Source of the DNA: Sipunculus nudus
Taxonomy: Eukaryota; Annelida; Sipuncula; Golfingiida; Sipunculidae
Direction of reading: 5' to 3'
Assembly (NCBI GenBank): GCA_026874595.1
Contig: CM049313.1
Span: 76,872,659 to 76,936,658, forward strand
DNA length: 64,000 nt
The translations under genes were made by a program, and so were the position numbers. Positions 21,085 to 32,726 of this stretch are shown one piece after another. How positions within the stretch are numbered: the first letter of the stretch is position 1; each line of letters starts with the position of its first letter. The notes below the pieces were generated by a model. That model was not told where the DNA came from. It saw only the letters and a program-made list of their open reading frames with translations, and did no database searches.

Positions 21085-22713
21085 TAAACATTAGGGGTTC
21101 GCACATTATCTGCCTCCAAAATCACACAAAGTTTGTCAATGGGTCTGTCTAGTTCTCTAGACTTCGTTTTCACTTTCACTCTGCGCACGTGACCGTGTTT
21201 ATCTGCAAATGTCTCTGTGACCCGACCCATGGGCCAAGTATTTCGCGGAACAGTATCATCAACCACTAAGACAACATCTCCTTGGCTGTAGTTTCTGCGG
21301 GGTGCCAACCACTTCTGTCTCTCCTGTAGCTGTGGGAGATACTCCCGGGTCCATCTTCTCCAGAAAACGTTGGCCATATACTGGACTTGTCTCCACCTCC
21401 GTCTAGAGTAAACATCCTCTTTCTCGAACGTACCTGGAGGCAGGGATGCTTCAGTCTTGAGCAATAACAAATGATTAGGTGTCAAGTCCTCAGAATCATC
21501 AGGATCCGCAGACACCCTCGTAATAGGTCTCGAATTGACTGTGGCTTCTACTTCACACACATAAATGTGTTCAGGCACTCATCGTCAACAGTTTGATTTC
21601 TCAGAAGCACACTCAAAACTTGTCGAATTGTCCTAATCTGGCACTCCCATACACCTCCATGGTGAGAACCAAGCGGTGGATTAAAAACCAGTCAATATTC
21701 CTTTGCAGCAAGAAACCATGAATCTTGTTCTGATTCCATTTGTCTATTTCTTCTCTGAGCTCTCGTCTCGCACTTGTCTGAACGTATGACCTTTACTTGC
21801 CCTCTTCTGGCGATGAAGCGTCTAAGAGCGTTAATGCACGAATCGGTGTCCAGGGAATGCGCAACTTCTATGTGTATGGCTGTACTGTTAAGCAAGTAAA
21901 TATCACACCGTATCGTTTGACCATGGACCGACCTCGACGAACCTCGAATGGCCCAAAGTAGTCCATACCGACGTATGTGAATGGGGGCTCGTCTGCAGTC
22001 AAACGGTCAGATGGTAGCTCGGCCATCTTCTGTTCCCCGACCTTTCCTCTACGTTTGCGACAATCAACACAATCGTGCACAACTTTTCTTGCGGCTGAAT
22101 ATCCTTGCAAGATCCAATATTTCTTACGCAGTTCACACAACATGTGATTTCTACCACTGTGATTGGTGTCTTGATGGACTTGTCGTAAGATGAGCGTCGA
22201 CACGTAGGAATTCTTTGGTAGGACGACTGGATGTTTGGTATATTCAGGTAACGAAGCTTTGCCAAGACGTCCGCCTACTCTCAAAAGTCCATTCTCAAGA
22301 TACGGATCAAGTCGGTATAACGGACTCGACTTTTTGACGTATCTTTTCTGTCTGCCAGAAAGGCTTTCTCCTTTGTTCGTTAGAGTGTCAATCTCACGTC
22401 GAAATGATTTGCCCTGAACGTAGGACAAAATAGCATGTTCTGCAGAATCTATATCTGCGACAGTTAGGAAACCAGACACGGTTTGCTCTGCAGATGTCTG
22501 CTGGCAGGTGGATACAGGATCATCAGCGGTCAAAGATGCCTTGGCTCTATGGACCCTTTGACGTAGAGCTTTGCGTATTATCAAGATCCAGGCTATTCTA
22601 ACTTTCAACTTAAACCACGACGAATGGTACAAAATGAAACGGTCTATGACGTCATTGGAAAAAACCGACAACGACTGATGACACTTTGACTTTGCGGACT
22701 TCTGGGTCATCAT
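21084..22713 (-). pseudogene. BEL-1 integrase and C-terminal domain
   Basis: Minus strand. 22713-21868 holds the zinc-binding H2C2 (HQDTNHSGRNHMLC ... CVDCRKRRG) and the first catalytic D in VGMDYFGPF. 21895-21692, in another frame, carries AIHIEVAH and VIRSDK with the second D, then loses the expected NGTNF context to a frameshift. 21578-21084 is the C-terminal domain of BEL/Pao integrases ([15 protein letters not shown], then [21 protein letters not shown]). The third catalytic box lies in the broken part around 21690-21640. Not functional. Confidence 0.88.
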
Positions 22714-22836
22714 CTCTAATACGAGTATCTGGTCTGAGGGTAGTAGACTGATCTATATCTGTTTTCCACAGGAAGTCCGGCCCCTTTATCCATCTGTGGT
22801 TACTGACGAGTGTTTGAGCATGAAGACCTCTAGAGG

Positions 22837-24501
22837 CTAATCGGCAGGATTAGAGGCTGATTCAACGAATTTCCATTCACTGGGCTGGGAACCATCGCGG
22901 ATCACCGAAACCCGATTGGCGACAAAGGTTTTAAACCTTGCAGTCTCACTACTGATGTAACAAAGAACAGACTGGCTGTCTGTCCAAAAGTGCGTCTCAT
23001 CGATGTCAATCTCAAGTTCTTTTCTCAACATGGTATTGACGCGAACCGAAAGAGTAGCAGCGGCGAGTTCCATTCTAGGAATGGTTATCTGTTTGAGCGG
23101 TGCCACTCTGGACCTACCTGTAAGAAAGGCACAATGTACCTTCCCTGTATCACTAACGAAACAAAGGTAGCTAACAGTACCTTAGGCTAATTCACTGGCA
23201 TCAGCAAAGTGATGCATCTGCTCTGTTCGAATTGTTCCGAAGTCATTTGGTGTGGGCTGGAGACACCTGTCCACATCAAAGTCCTGTAGCAAGGGAAGCT
23301 CTGTGAGCCACCTGTACCACAACTGAAGGTAAGTTGAAGGGATCTCCTCATCCCAAGCAAACTTGGACTTGCACAAGTCTTGTAGGATTCGCTTAGCTAG
23401 CAGGGTAAACGGCGCAAGAAACCCAAGGGGGTCGTAGATTGAACTCGCAATAGACAAGATTCCTCTTCTGGTTGATGGTCTATCACTAATCAAAATGCGA
23501 AACCAAAACTTATCTGACTGCACGCTCCACTCAACACCCAGGGCTCTTTATATGCGTAACTCATGATCTAAGTCAAGATTCCTTTCCTCCGTATCACATT
23601 CTTCATCAGATAAGGGCCGTAGAACCACTGGTTTGTTGCATACCCACTTGGTTAGGTGGAAACCTCCCTTGGCGCAAACATCTTTCTGATTAACAATCAA
23701 CTCTGTAGCTCGCTCCTCGGTTGCCACCGACTTCAAGCAATCGTCCACGTAAAAATTGCGCTTTATGGTGCTGGCCACCTCAGGGTCATGACCTTTGTTA
23801 TCGTCAGCTGTCTTTCTCAGAGTGAAATTAGCGCAGCTGGGGGATGACACGGCACCGAAAAGGTGAACTAACATGCGGTAGTCTTTAGGAGGAAGAGTCA
23901 GATCTCCGTTCGGATACCAAAGAAATCTCAAAAGGTCACAATCTTCGGGATCCACATTCACTTGGTAAAACATAGATTGTACATCTGTCATAAAGGCAAC
24001 TGGTTCCTGTCGGAAACGGAGAAGCGCTCCTATCAAGCTATTTGTAAGATCCGGCCCCTGTAAGAGGCTATCGTTGAGAGAAACTACATGAAACTTTGCG
24101 GCGCAATTGAAAACAACGCGAATTTTCTTCTTTCTGGGGTGATAGACGCAGTGATGTGGTATGTACCACACTTTACCATCTTTGCGTTCAAGCTCAGCTT
24201 CCGGCACTTCTTCCGCGTAACCATTTTCCAGCATATTGGACACAAACTTGTTGTATTCTGAATAAACTGTTGTGTTCTTGACTAGCTTTCTTTTCAGGTT
24301 CAACACACTTTGTTCCGCCATTGAATGGTTGTCAGGCATGTTGACAGAAGCGGATCGAAGTGGTAAGCAAGTCTGGTAATGTCCCTGATTCACAGTAACT
24401 GAATCATTCATCATTTGGAGAAACTTTTGATCCTCTCTCGATTTTTCTGGAATATCATCCGAGATTCGCTCACTGAAGTCATGATTATACTGGTTTATCA
24501 A
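22837..24501 (-). pseudogene. BEL-1 reverse transcriptase and RNase H
   Basis: Minus strand, one frame with a few isolated stops (one TAA near 23550, another near 23182). In the first open part (317 aa) the landmarks are HHCVYHPRKKKIRVVF, LLQGPDLTNSL, catalytic motif A MTDVQSMFYQV (D about residue 173) and the catalytic box NFYVDDCLKS (about 249-258). ASSIYDPLGFLAPF of the connection follows, then RNase H-like sequence (IPRMELAAA, HFWTDSQSVLCYI). This order is diagnostic of BEL/Pao. Confidence 0.92.
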
Positions 24502-24504
24502 CTG

Positions 24505-25221
24505 TTACTCCAAAACATGATCAACACTAATACGATTCATAAGGACTCTAGGTGCATCCTGATCTGAGCTAACGTAACTGGTTGCGCAATCTAATGGTCC
24601 ATTTATAGCCCTTCCTAAACGAGTTTTAACGGCATATGGGCCATTATCTTGGCTCTTTATCACCTGCCAAGGTTGCATTGCCAGAGGCACGTTACTTCCA
24701 ATCAAAAGGTCAACATCAGAGTCCAGACATGGTAAACTGATATCTTTCAGATACAAATATTTCTCAATGTCCTGCTGCATAGTTATATCAGATCGACTGA
24801 CAGGTAGTTCCAATTGGGTGTAAGCCTTTGGCACACTGACAACATTGTCACCATCCAAATCAGAAATTTCGAGCCCTGTAATGGCTTGGCTTTCCACAAG
24901 CTCTGTGTTTCTTAAAGTACGCAACATGATTTTGGTGCTTCTACCATTCAGGTTCAGTGCTTTGGTCAGTTTTTCAGTAATAAATGTGTCTGTGCTTCCA
25001 TTGTCCAGGAAGGCATATGTACGAATTGACCGTTCACCATTGTTCGCTCGAACTTGAACCGGCACTATAAAAAGAGCACCTTTGCTTGTCTTGACATCAT
25101 CAGCGAAGTCTTGCTTTGCAGATGTGCAAGTAGATCTCACTTGCTCCAGATTTTCTGCTACACTGGTATTTCTGGTACCTTCTGGAACAGAGGCTATATA
25201 ATTTCTGTCAATATGCAACAC
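24505..25221 (-). pseudogene. BEL-1 aspartic protease (DUF1758 type)
   Basis: 238-residue open frame on the minus strand with the active-site stretch TYAFLDNGSTDTFI, followed by the usual LPCLDSDVDLLIGSNVP region and GPYAVKTRLGRAINGP at the end. The triad reads D-N-G rather than D-S/T-G. It lies between zinc fingers and RT, as in other BEL/Pao elements, and is separated from RT by a single stop. A start codon at 25221 is internal to a former polyprotein and is not meaningful. Confidence 0.85.
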
Positions 25222-26083
25222 AGTTGGGGTTTATAATTGCACAATGAACACTGTAGTCTTGTATTTATACAGTCTTTTCTCATGTGTAATCTATTTAAAC
25301 AACGGAAACACAATCCCTTTGATTTCAGGAACTGTAGCTTATCTGCATGTGACTTACATCTCAGTTTTTCACAAGATTCGATAGCATGGTTATCTCCACA
25401 ATATATACAAGGTTTTTCCAGAGCACACTTTACAGACAGTCCTGTGTGAGGTGAAACAGATTTATTTGTAGCCTGTACATTTGTGACAAAACTGGCTCCT
25501 TTAGGCTTTCTTTCATATTTTGGTTTCACTGATCGTGTATCTTTAAGACTGGATGTTTGCTTAGGAACATCTGATATGTTACCATGGTATATGTCTCAGC
25601 ATTCAGATTTAATCCTGTTTTATGCACTTTAAAGTCTACACTAACATTAGGAGTAGGGGCAGCCTCTTTACTGATTTCTCCATATGGCAAGGTAGCATCA
25701 GGAGTAGAAGCCTGTACAAACTTATCATTTTCAATATTAACATGAGGTGCTAGGCCTGTATTATCAATGTCCACAGGGATAGGCATAGTTTCATAGTCTC
25801 TGTATACTTTGGCCTTGGCCGACGAGGCTTGTAGTTCGGCCTCTATATTTAATAATTCAGTCTGTTGTTTTAACTCATGAACACGCCTTTCTAACGCCTG
25901 TTTTTCTTTTAAGACTCGGACTCGAGCCTGGAGGGCCGCCATTTTGGCTTCTTCTTTCATATGTAGGTCTACAGACGTAAGTGAAGTTTGACTTACATTT
26001 GACAACGTACTTACATGTGACGGTGATACCAATACTTGCGAGGCACTGTCCTCCGGCCGGACGTCTTGCTCTGTATCCGACAT
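25194..26083 (-). pseudogene. BEL-1 Gag, short, with zinc fingers
   Basis: The first frame (26083-25526, 185 aa) starts MSDTEQDVRPED and has a helical, charged stretch (EEAKMAALQARVRVLKEKQ and ERRVHELKQQTELL) likely to form a coiled coil. A second frame (25529-25194), overlapping the first by ATGA, carries zinc-binding motifs: CIYCGDNHAIESC, CFRCLNRLHMRKDC and CSLC. The ~200-residue capsid region normally found between coiled coil and zinc fingers in BEL/Pao Gag is not visible, so an internal deletion is likely and the copy is probably non-autonomous. Confidence 0.82.
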
Positions 26084-26108
26084 GACAAGTGGTCTACTGT
26101 GTTTACTA

Positions 26109-26365
26109 TGTGGGTTTAGTATGTCTGGAATCGAAAACCGACTAAGTTCTGGTGATAAAGTCTTTATTTATGCTCAAAACAAGAGTATAAGAGGTAAACA
26201 CAGTGCGAAGACCATCGAAACAACCTCAAAAACACTCGCAAAAGTACCCGGATGAACGCTGTGGTGTATCAGAAAAATTAATCCTCATATTTAAATACAG
26301 CGGTTAGTTCTTATAGCGTACCATAGGGGGCAGCACAGGACGGTCATGGGTTTCTAGCCCTTACA
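26109..26365 (-). repeat. 5' LTR of BEL-1
   Basis: Minus strand starts TGTAAGGGC and ends AAACCCACA, matching 20570-20826 with 8 differences. No clear TGG-type primer-binding site follows on the inner side (TAGTAAACACAGTAG). Gag starts 26 bases inside. Confidence 0.93.
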
Positions 26366-27012
26366 CTCTGTTTCGTGCCAACAATACCTAAATGTCCCTC
26401 ATGAGTGAGTGTAACTAGTTTTGATCGGAGTGCTACTGGAGGTACAATACGTGTTCCTCTCAATACAACTTGTCCGACAGTACATAGTTCATCACGAACA
26501 GCCATATACTGAATTGAAACACTATTTGTTTTCCATTGTCCACTGTGAATACACTTTCTGATTTCTGCTAACTCTGAATCATCTGCTGATACAGTTTCTA
26601 CTTCCTGTATGGTTATAGCAACAGGTACAGCATTCTCTGCTACAAATTTAATATATTCCTCTGCTACATTTCTCTTTGACTTTCTATCATACTTGACACT
26701 GAGTCTTGATAACACATCAGCAACATTTTCCTTTCCTGGTCGATAAATCACTCGGAATGTATATGGTTGCAGTCTGAGAACCCATCTCTGAATGCAAGCT
26801 GATGGTTTTGACTTTCGTGAATATATGAATTCTAGTGGCTTATGGTCAGTGATTAGGTCAAAATCAATTCCATTTAGATAAAGGTGAAACCTCTTACATG
26901 CCCACACAATAGCAAGAGCTTCCTTCTCAGTTTGCGAGTACCTGCGTTCAACTTCTGTGAGACTTGTACTAGCATAATTGATCACATGTGGTTCTCCATT
27001 CTGTATTTGCAC
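26366..27012 (-). pseudogene. Element B RNase H and integrase N-terminus
   Basis: Minus strand, open for 216 codons. RNase H landmarks are NYASTSLTEVERRYSQTEKEALAIVW, LITDHKPLEF and YRPGKENVADVLSRL. The histidine half of the integrase zinc finger (THEGHLGIVGTK) is the last B sequence before BEL-1. The cysteine half is at 20569-20500, so BEL-1 split the HHCC finger. The upstream RNase H start near 27040 is separated by a stop. Confidence 0.88.
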
Positions 27013-27369
27013 GAGTACAGCTCCTTAACCTGTAGGACTTGCATCAGCAATTATCTGTGTTTTGCCATCTAAAGTTCTGGAAATAATTAACCTAAAGTCT
27101 CTGAATTAGCAAAACTCTGTTTAGGTGCTGAAATGCACGATCTTGTTCAGTTCCAAATACAAAATGAACTCCTTTCTTGGTCAGTTCTGGTAATGGCGCT
27201 GAGATAGTTGCCATGTCTGGTATATAGTGACTGTTAAACTTCTTATCTCACTTGCGTTCTCTGGCTGTCTTGCCTCAAGTACATTTTTAACTTTCTCAGT
27301 TGCAGGGCAAATTTCTTGCGGTGTCAAGACATGCCCCATGAAGACAACTTTGCTTAAACTGAATTTACA

Positions 27370-28108
27370 TTACTCTTCATTCAGAGTTAAGCCTCTTTGT
27401 TTTAGGTGGTCAAGTACTCTGGCTAATCTAACATTATGTTCTTGTTGACTCTTGCCATGGATTATGATGTCATCAGAAATATTTGCAACACCTGGGCAAC
27501 CTTGCAAAATTTGACGGATAATCTGTTGGTATTTTTCCGGTGCTGATGAAATACCAAACATAAGCCGTTTGGAGCAGTATAGTCCTTTATGGGTAATGAA
27601 GGTTGTTATAGCACGAGAAGGCTCATCTAACACTATCTGATGATACCCCCACCTGAAATCAAGTTTACTGAACACCTGACTATCTCCAATTTCTTGTAGG
27701 ACTTCCTTAATTGTTGGAATAAGATGTTGCTCCCTAACTATGGCCTGATTTGCTTGCCTCATATCCCCACACAGGCGTATGTCTCCATCCAGTTTTGGTA
27801 CACAAATCATTGGACTAACACAAGGTGTAGGTCCATTAACCTTTTCATTTAACCTTTATGTCTTTCTCCTCTAAGTCATCTAGCTTTTTCTCTACTTTCT
27901 CTCTCAGTGCGAAAGGTATCCTGTACTGTGACTGTGCCACTGGTTGTATTGTAGGGTCAATATGCAACTTAAGTTGAAAATCTGTCAGTTTTCCAATACC
28001 CTGGAAACAGTCTTTATACTGATCTACTATCTGATCTATATCTGATGAAACAGCATTGACACCCAGTTTAAGAACACCTAACTCCATAGCAGCCTGTTTC
28101 CCTAACAA
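27370..28108 (-). pseudogene. Element B reverse transcriptase
   Basis: Minus strand. 28108-27845 is the approach to RT (DQYKDCFQGIGKL and IPFALREKVEKKLDDLEEKDI). 27810-27370 is the palm: CVPKLDGDIRLCGDMRQANQAI, KLDFRWGYHQIVLDE (motif A with catalytic D), and the catalytic box as NISDDIIIHGKS, in which the usual tyrosine is replaced by isoleucine. A stop near 27842 and a stop near 27370 break the frame. Thumb sequence continues in other frames to about 27100. Confidence 0.87.
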
Positions 28109-28281
28109 TGTTGACCATGTCTTTAATCACAACAAATTCAGCTCTAGTGCTCTGATTTCCAATGCTGAATGTCCGTATAAAAACTCCATAAAGTTTTCAG
28201 TGGTTTTTACGCTCCATATGGGTACAAGTTCTTTTCTTATCTCTTTGATGTACAGTGAGTTTTCTTTCGTTTGAGCTGTTC

Positions 28282-28512
28282 TCATAAAGTTCTGTCTATA
28301 ATATTTATGGATTCCCCTGAATCAAGCACCATTTCTACAGTTTCTCCCCCAACTACAACTTCTATTCGACAAGAAGGGGATTCATCATGGATAGTAAAAG
28401 CATACTCATCATCAGTATCTGCATCATCTGAGTGTATCTCTGAGTCTGACCTACTCTCTGAGCTATACTGGTCTTCAGCTGTATAACACATTTTCTCTAT
28501 GACAGTTCCCAT
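28282..28512 (-). pseudogene. Element B aspartic protease
   Basis: 76-residue minus-strand frame with an acidic leader (SDDADTDDEYAFTI), then VEMVLDSGESINIID, the retropepsin D-S-G triad. It lies between the zinc knuckles (28592) and RT. The C-terminal half continues in other frames to about 28110. Confidence 0.82.
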
Positions 28513-28591
28513 GTGATTTCTGATTTTGACTATATCTGAGACTTAACTCTTGTCTCCTACTTCTGCCACTACTACCAGTAATGTTCTTAGT

Positions 28592-29367
28592 TTAACACAT
28601 TTTAGCGAAGTGTCCCATGTGTCCACATCTATCACAGGTTTTATTCCTTGCTGGACACGACATATCTTTACCTATGTGCCCTTCTTTACCACATCTATAA
28701 AACTTCAGTTTACTTCTGTGTGGCTGATCATGTGACACTGGCCTAAACCTCCTCTGTCTACTTTTATGTGACTTACCAGCAACAGTCTGCACAATATCTG
28801 GACCATCAGTTGTGGTTCTCATTTTAGCACTCAAATTAGAAGCATTCTCCTGTGCTCTAGCTATATCCTGTAGCTTTGTAAGGTGAGATCGTCCTGCTCT
28901 AACAGCTTTCTGTGTAACGTATTGTCTTTACATGTATGAATCACTTGATCACGTATTTGTTCATCTCTCGAATCTCCAAAGTCACAGTTCATAGACTTCA
29001 TCAACAGTCTTGTTACATACAGATCTATGGTCTCATTATCACTTTGAGACATAGATTTGAACTTATACCGTTCGAACGTGACATTTACTTTGGGTGTGAA
29101 ATGTTCATTGAGGGCGATAATGGCAGCATCAAACGAATCATCACGTACCTCTAGCGTATAAAAAATGTCTTGAACTGCCCATCCTGCACAATGAAGCAAC
29201 AATGCTCTTCTCTGTTTAGATTTCTCAATCCCCTTTCCGTCGGCATATAGTATGAAGCCACGCTTCCACCTTTCCCATCTCGAGCCCACAGTTGTCGGGT
29301 TTCCGGTGACATCAAAGCTTGGCAACCCCGCTGATCCTAACGAGTCGAATCCCTGGCTCTCGGCCAT
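28592..29367 (-). pseudogene. Element B Gag
   Basis: Minus strand. 29367-28861 is the capsid-like N-terminal part (168 aa), starting MAESQGFDSLG shortly after the PBS, with RWERWKRGFILYADG, LLLHCAGWAVQDIF and RYKFKSMSQ. 28834-28592 holds two zinc knuckles. The second, CDRCGHMGHFAKMC, is intact. The first, FYRCGKEGHIGKDMSC, has lost its first cysteine and is one residue too long. A stop near 28860 interrupts the frame. Confidence 0.87.
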
Positions 29368-29390
29368 AATATATAGTCCATGGGTACTAT

Positions 29391-29406
29391 GTCCAGTTCG
29401 TCACCA
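29391..29406 (-). other. Primer-binding site of element B
   Basis: Minus strand TGGTGACGAACTGGAC lies two bases inside the 5' LTR end, starting with the expected TGG. The matching tRNA was not identified. Confidence 0.65.
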
Positions 29407-29408
29407 AT

Positions 29409-29631
29409 TATAGTGTTCTATTAGGGTAACACGATCAATAGAAACAACACGTATCGAAACAAACAGTTTGTATTCAGAATCATGCCGTACACATTTAAGC
29501 TGGCTCGCAGTACACATTCAAGATGGCTACCCGCACATCTAGAAAGAACGCTGGGGTCACATGAGGTCAATTACCATAAACACTTTACAAGCAGGGACCA
29601 TTCCTTAAATAACTTACGCAAGAACACAACA
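29409..29631 (-). repeat. 5' LTR of element B
   Basis: Minus strand begins TGTTGTGTTCTTGCG and ends AATAGAACACTATA. It matches 16331-16554 with about 18-20 differences. It is followed on its outer side by the GCATT target duplication. Confidence 0.88.
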
Positions 29632-30101
29632 GCATTGTATGGTCACTGTGCCATATTGTTTAATCTGTGTTCCAATATATGCTGTCAGCACAGTCTTTCT
29701 GGGTTTTGTAGTACTAGGTTTGACCAATCCATCTTGTGTAAGCAAGTTGGGAAAGGCAGCGCAAAAAATTCACATTGGCAATACATTAGCTTGGGTGCCA
29801 GTATTGATCTTTACTTTCAATGTGTGGTTTCCTGGTTTATCCGGGTCTGGATGTCAAGTATTGTAAAAACATCTCGAGCTGATGATGACTCCATTGAGTC
29901 TATCTTGCTAACTGTGATTGTCTCGAGTGACATAGTTTCAAATGTCTCATAAACATCATCATCATAATCATTTGTTTCTAAAACATAAACTGCATCTCTG
30001 CGCATTTGATGTTGTGTGTTGGGTGAAGGTCATCGTCTGGAGTATGACCTGCAGCGGCCAAATTCATGTGTGCGTCTGTCCTTGGAGCAACCTCTGTTTT
30101 G
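29632..30101 (-). pseudogene. Element A: Gag-protease linker and protease N-terminal half
   Basis: 30005-29817 on the minus strand is the linker (acidic, NDYDDDVYETFETM), then the frame shifts and gives KINTGTQANVLPM, the protease active-site stretch (D replaced by N in the D-T-G triad), and TAYIGTQIKQYGTV up to the junction with element B. The second half of the protease continues at 16325. Several stops. Confidence 0.8.
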
Positions 30102-32726
30102 TTAGCTCAGCTGACTATAAGTCATCTGAGCTATAGTTGTGGTCCTTTGTCCGTCGGCTGTCCGTCCGTCAATCTGTCCGTTAAACTGGCACGTTTTGAA
30201 ACCGTAATACCTAGGAATCCATAATTCAGCATAATGTTAGATGTCCCCAAGATCTCCTACCAAGCCAAAAACTGGGTCTTTGCGACTTTGTTTCTTTGAG
30301 AAATTAAGGAAAAACCTCAATTTTTTATTAAAAACCTATTTTCACACTTCAGGACTGCCTAATGTCAAAACCACTCATCTGTTTTTCCTCATATTTACCA
30401 TAAATATTCCTCTATATAGTTCCCATGTACATACCAGAAATTAGGTCTGTATTAGATAATTTAAAAAAGTTATGGGCTCAAACATAATGCATTTTGTAAA
30501 AAATCAGGAAAGATATTTGATCACTTAACACAAAACATGTTAAATCTTAGGACTTTTTTACAGTAATATAACTTTAATTAATAAAAATTAAATTGTATAC
30601 CCAAAATTAAATCAAAATTTTTTAAATTTTTTAAAATATTAGCAAAAATAAAAAAAATGGTACCTTAAATTTTGCCCAACTTTGACCATGGCACTTTTTT
30701 TTCCTGTAACTGCTGTGGATTTAATTTTCACAGCATGTTTTTGTTAGCATTTCATCTGTTAAGACTAAAAATTTGAAACCAGTTGATCAAAAACTGTAGA
30801 TTTTATTCAAGTTTTCAAGGACCCATCACATATTATTTACATCAAGCTAGTGTTATGCAGTTTGCTAGAGCTCAGCTCCCCAGCTTCTGCTCTCAGTTCC
30901 TAAAATTTGACATACAGTTAGATGTCTCCAAAATCCCCTACCATGCCAAGAATTTGGTCACATGGACTTTATTCCCTCAGATATAAATGAAAAAGTTTAT
31001 TTTTCCATTAAAAACATATTGTTACACAAGACTGCCTAATATCAAAACCACTGATCTGACTTTGATCATATATAATATACATATTTTTCTATACATTTAC
31101 TATGCACATGCCAGAAGTGATGTCAGTATTGCGTAATTGTTTTAAGTTATGGGCCCAAACATAATGCACTTTGTAAAAAATCAAGAAAATTATTTACTCC
31201 CTTAACAAGAGGATTGCTGAAGCTAGATATTTTTTGTCAGGGGTGCAACATAATTAAATCAAGATTCAATTGAATTCCCAAAATTAGTTCTGAATTTTTC
31301 AAATTTTATAAGTTATTAGTATAAATATAAAATTAGTACCTTAAATTTTGCCCAACTTTGACCATGGCACGTTTGTGTCCTGTGAGCACTGTTGATATAA
31401 TTTTCATATCATGCATACATAAGGATTTCAGCTTTTTAGTTTAGAAAGCTGAAAGAAAATGGCCAAAAATTGTAGCTTTTATTAATGTTTTTATGAGACC
31501 ATGTCAGAACCAGGCTTTCCCAAGCCCCTCTTCAGTCACCTGTATGTTGACCTTATTGACCTTTCAGCAAATTATGCACGCTTGAGGGAGGCATACACTG
31601 GGGCAGCCAGGCAGCTTATGGCCAGCCACAGTTGATCCAGGTGTCCAATCCAACTTATCTAGAAGTTGTTTTGACCAACAACATAAAAAGAAACTATAAA
31701 TTAATAAATTTTTATTGGTTTTTAATAACAAATTAAAGAAAAATTAATAGAAAAGGAATTTGTTAGTTGTTGAGTAACAGGAAATTAACTTGCAGTTACT
31801 GATAATGTAAGAATATTGTATGGATGGATAGAATTTCAAGTATTTCAAATAACACCATGCAGTCACCTATGGTATTTTTCAGTTCAATTTTTAATGATAA
31901 CAAAAATAAATCATATTATTCATTACTAATCATTAGGGATCATATGAAGGAAATTAATGATAGACAAAGATGCAGTTGATAATATTAATCTAGATTCCTA
32001 CTGTGTCTAGTGTGTAGATTGACGTGAAAGTAGTCCAAAGTGAATATATTACATTTATTTTTTTTTAATATAAATAAAAGCCATAAAACCAGGTACTTAT
32101 GATCATTATTTAAATTTGTGAATTTTGTATATTCTTGATTCTCAACATCATTGTTTGGCTAAAACTGAATAAATACCAGACATGGTGCAAATACTTTGCA
32201 AATGTATTTGAATACGAATATGAATCATAATAAAATTTCTTGCACAAGAATTGGAGTTCAGGTAAAAATGAAAGTATTTGAATACCAGTGCAAATACTTT
32301 CAAAATGTATTCATGAATGCATTCATGAATATATTCTATAATATTATTTTAATAATCATTTCATTTATATTTTATTTTAAAAAAAATCATGATTCTCTTA
32401 TTATTTTTAATAAAAATTATATTTGGCACAATATTTGTTATTAAATTCTAATAAATAGTTTAACTCTTATATTATAAGTGCTGCTTATAAGTTATATGGC
32501 CAAGTCAAAATCTGTGTGACAATAGCACTCCATTTGTCAATAAAATAAATGAAATCAATGCTCTTCCGTGTCTCCAAAGATACTATCAAAATCATACATA
32601 AGCTAAACACCAACAACTCATAATAAAGCTTTTAATTATTACCACACAAAACCAGCATGTGCCTTATTTCCAAATCATATTTTTTTATCATATATAACAG
32701 CTTAGTGACCCATGGGTCCCTTGTTT
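30102..32726 (+). mobile_element. Helentron-like repeat, copy 1, inserted in gag of element A
   Basis: It begins TTAGCTCAGCTGACT, whose first 29 bases from 30104 fold into an imperfect hairpin (AGCTCAGCTGACT against AGTCATCTGAGCT), followed by GTCCGTC-rich sequence. It ends with the palindrome GACCCATGGGTC (32707-32718) and CCTTGTTT. Copies at 58702 and 61441 share both ends. No protein is encoded. A hairpin near both ends and no obvious target duplication are reminiscent of non-autonomous Helitron/Helentron elements, but the 3' end is CTTG, not canonical CTRR, so the class is inference. Confidence 0.6.
30236..31590 (+). repeat. ~681 bp tandem duplication inside copy 1
   Basis: GTTAGATGTC begins matching blocks at 30236 and 30917. 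The blocks share CTGCCTAATRTCAAAACCAC, TTATGGGCYCAAACATAATG and AAATTTTGCCCAACTTTG at constant spacing. Identity is roughly 75-80% by eye, so the duplication is old. Confidence 0.75.

Larger units (their letters stand above)
20570..26365 (-). mobile_element. BEL-1, BEL/Pao retrotransposon inserted in the integrase of element B
   Basis: Two 257 bp LTRs (20570-20826, 26109-26365) with TG...CA ends and an exact 5 bp target duplication CTCTG (20565-20569, 26366-26370). The minus-strand order is gag, CCHC zinc fingers, aspartic protease, RT with YVDD, RNase H, integrase and the C-terminal domain typical of BEL/Pao. The LTRs differ at 8 of 257 positions by eye (about 3%), so this is younger than its host B. 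Gag looks too short, with no recognisable capsid, and pol has several stops. Confidence 0.93.
16331..29631 (-). mobile_element. Element B, Gypsy retrotransposon inserted in the protease of element A
   Basis: LTRs at 16331-16554 and 29409-29631 bracket, on the minus strand, PBS, gag with two zinc knuckles, protease, RT, RNase H, integrase and a C-terminal tail. Flanks are GCTTT (16326-16330) and GCATT (29632-29636), a 5 bp duplication with one mismatch. The LTRs differ at roughly 18-20 of 223 positions by eye. Two later insertions lie inside: BEL-1 (20570-26365) and a TIR transposon (17521-19752). Without them B is about 5.3 kb, normal for Gypsy. Confidence 0.9.

Noticed and set aside
30102-32726. 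Canonical Helitron with 5' TC and 3' CTRR ends
   Set aside because: The start is TTAGCTC and the ends are CTTG or CTAG. Only copy 2 fits CTRR, so the canonical class is not supported.
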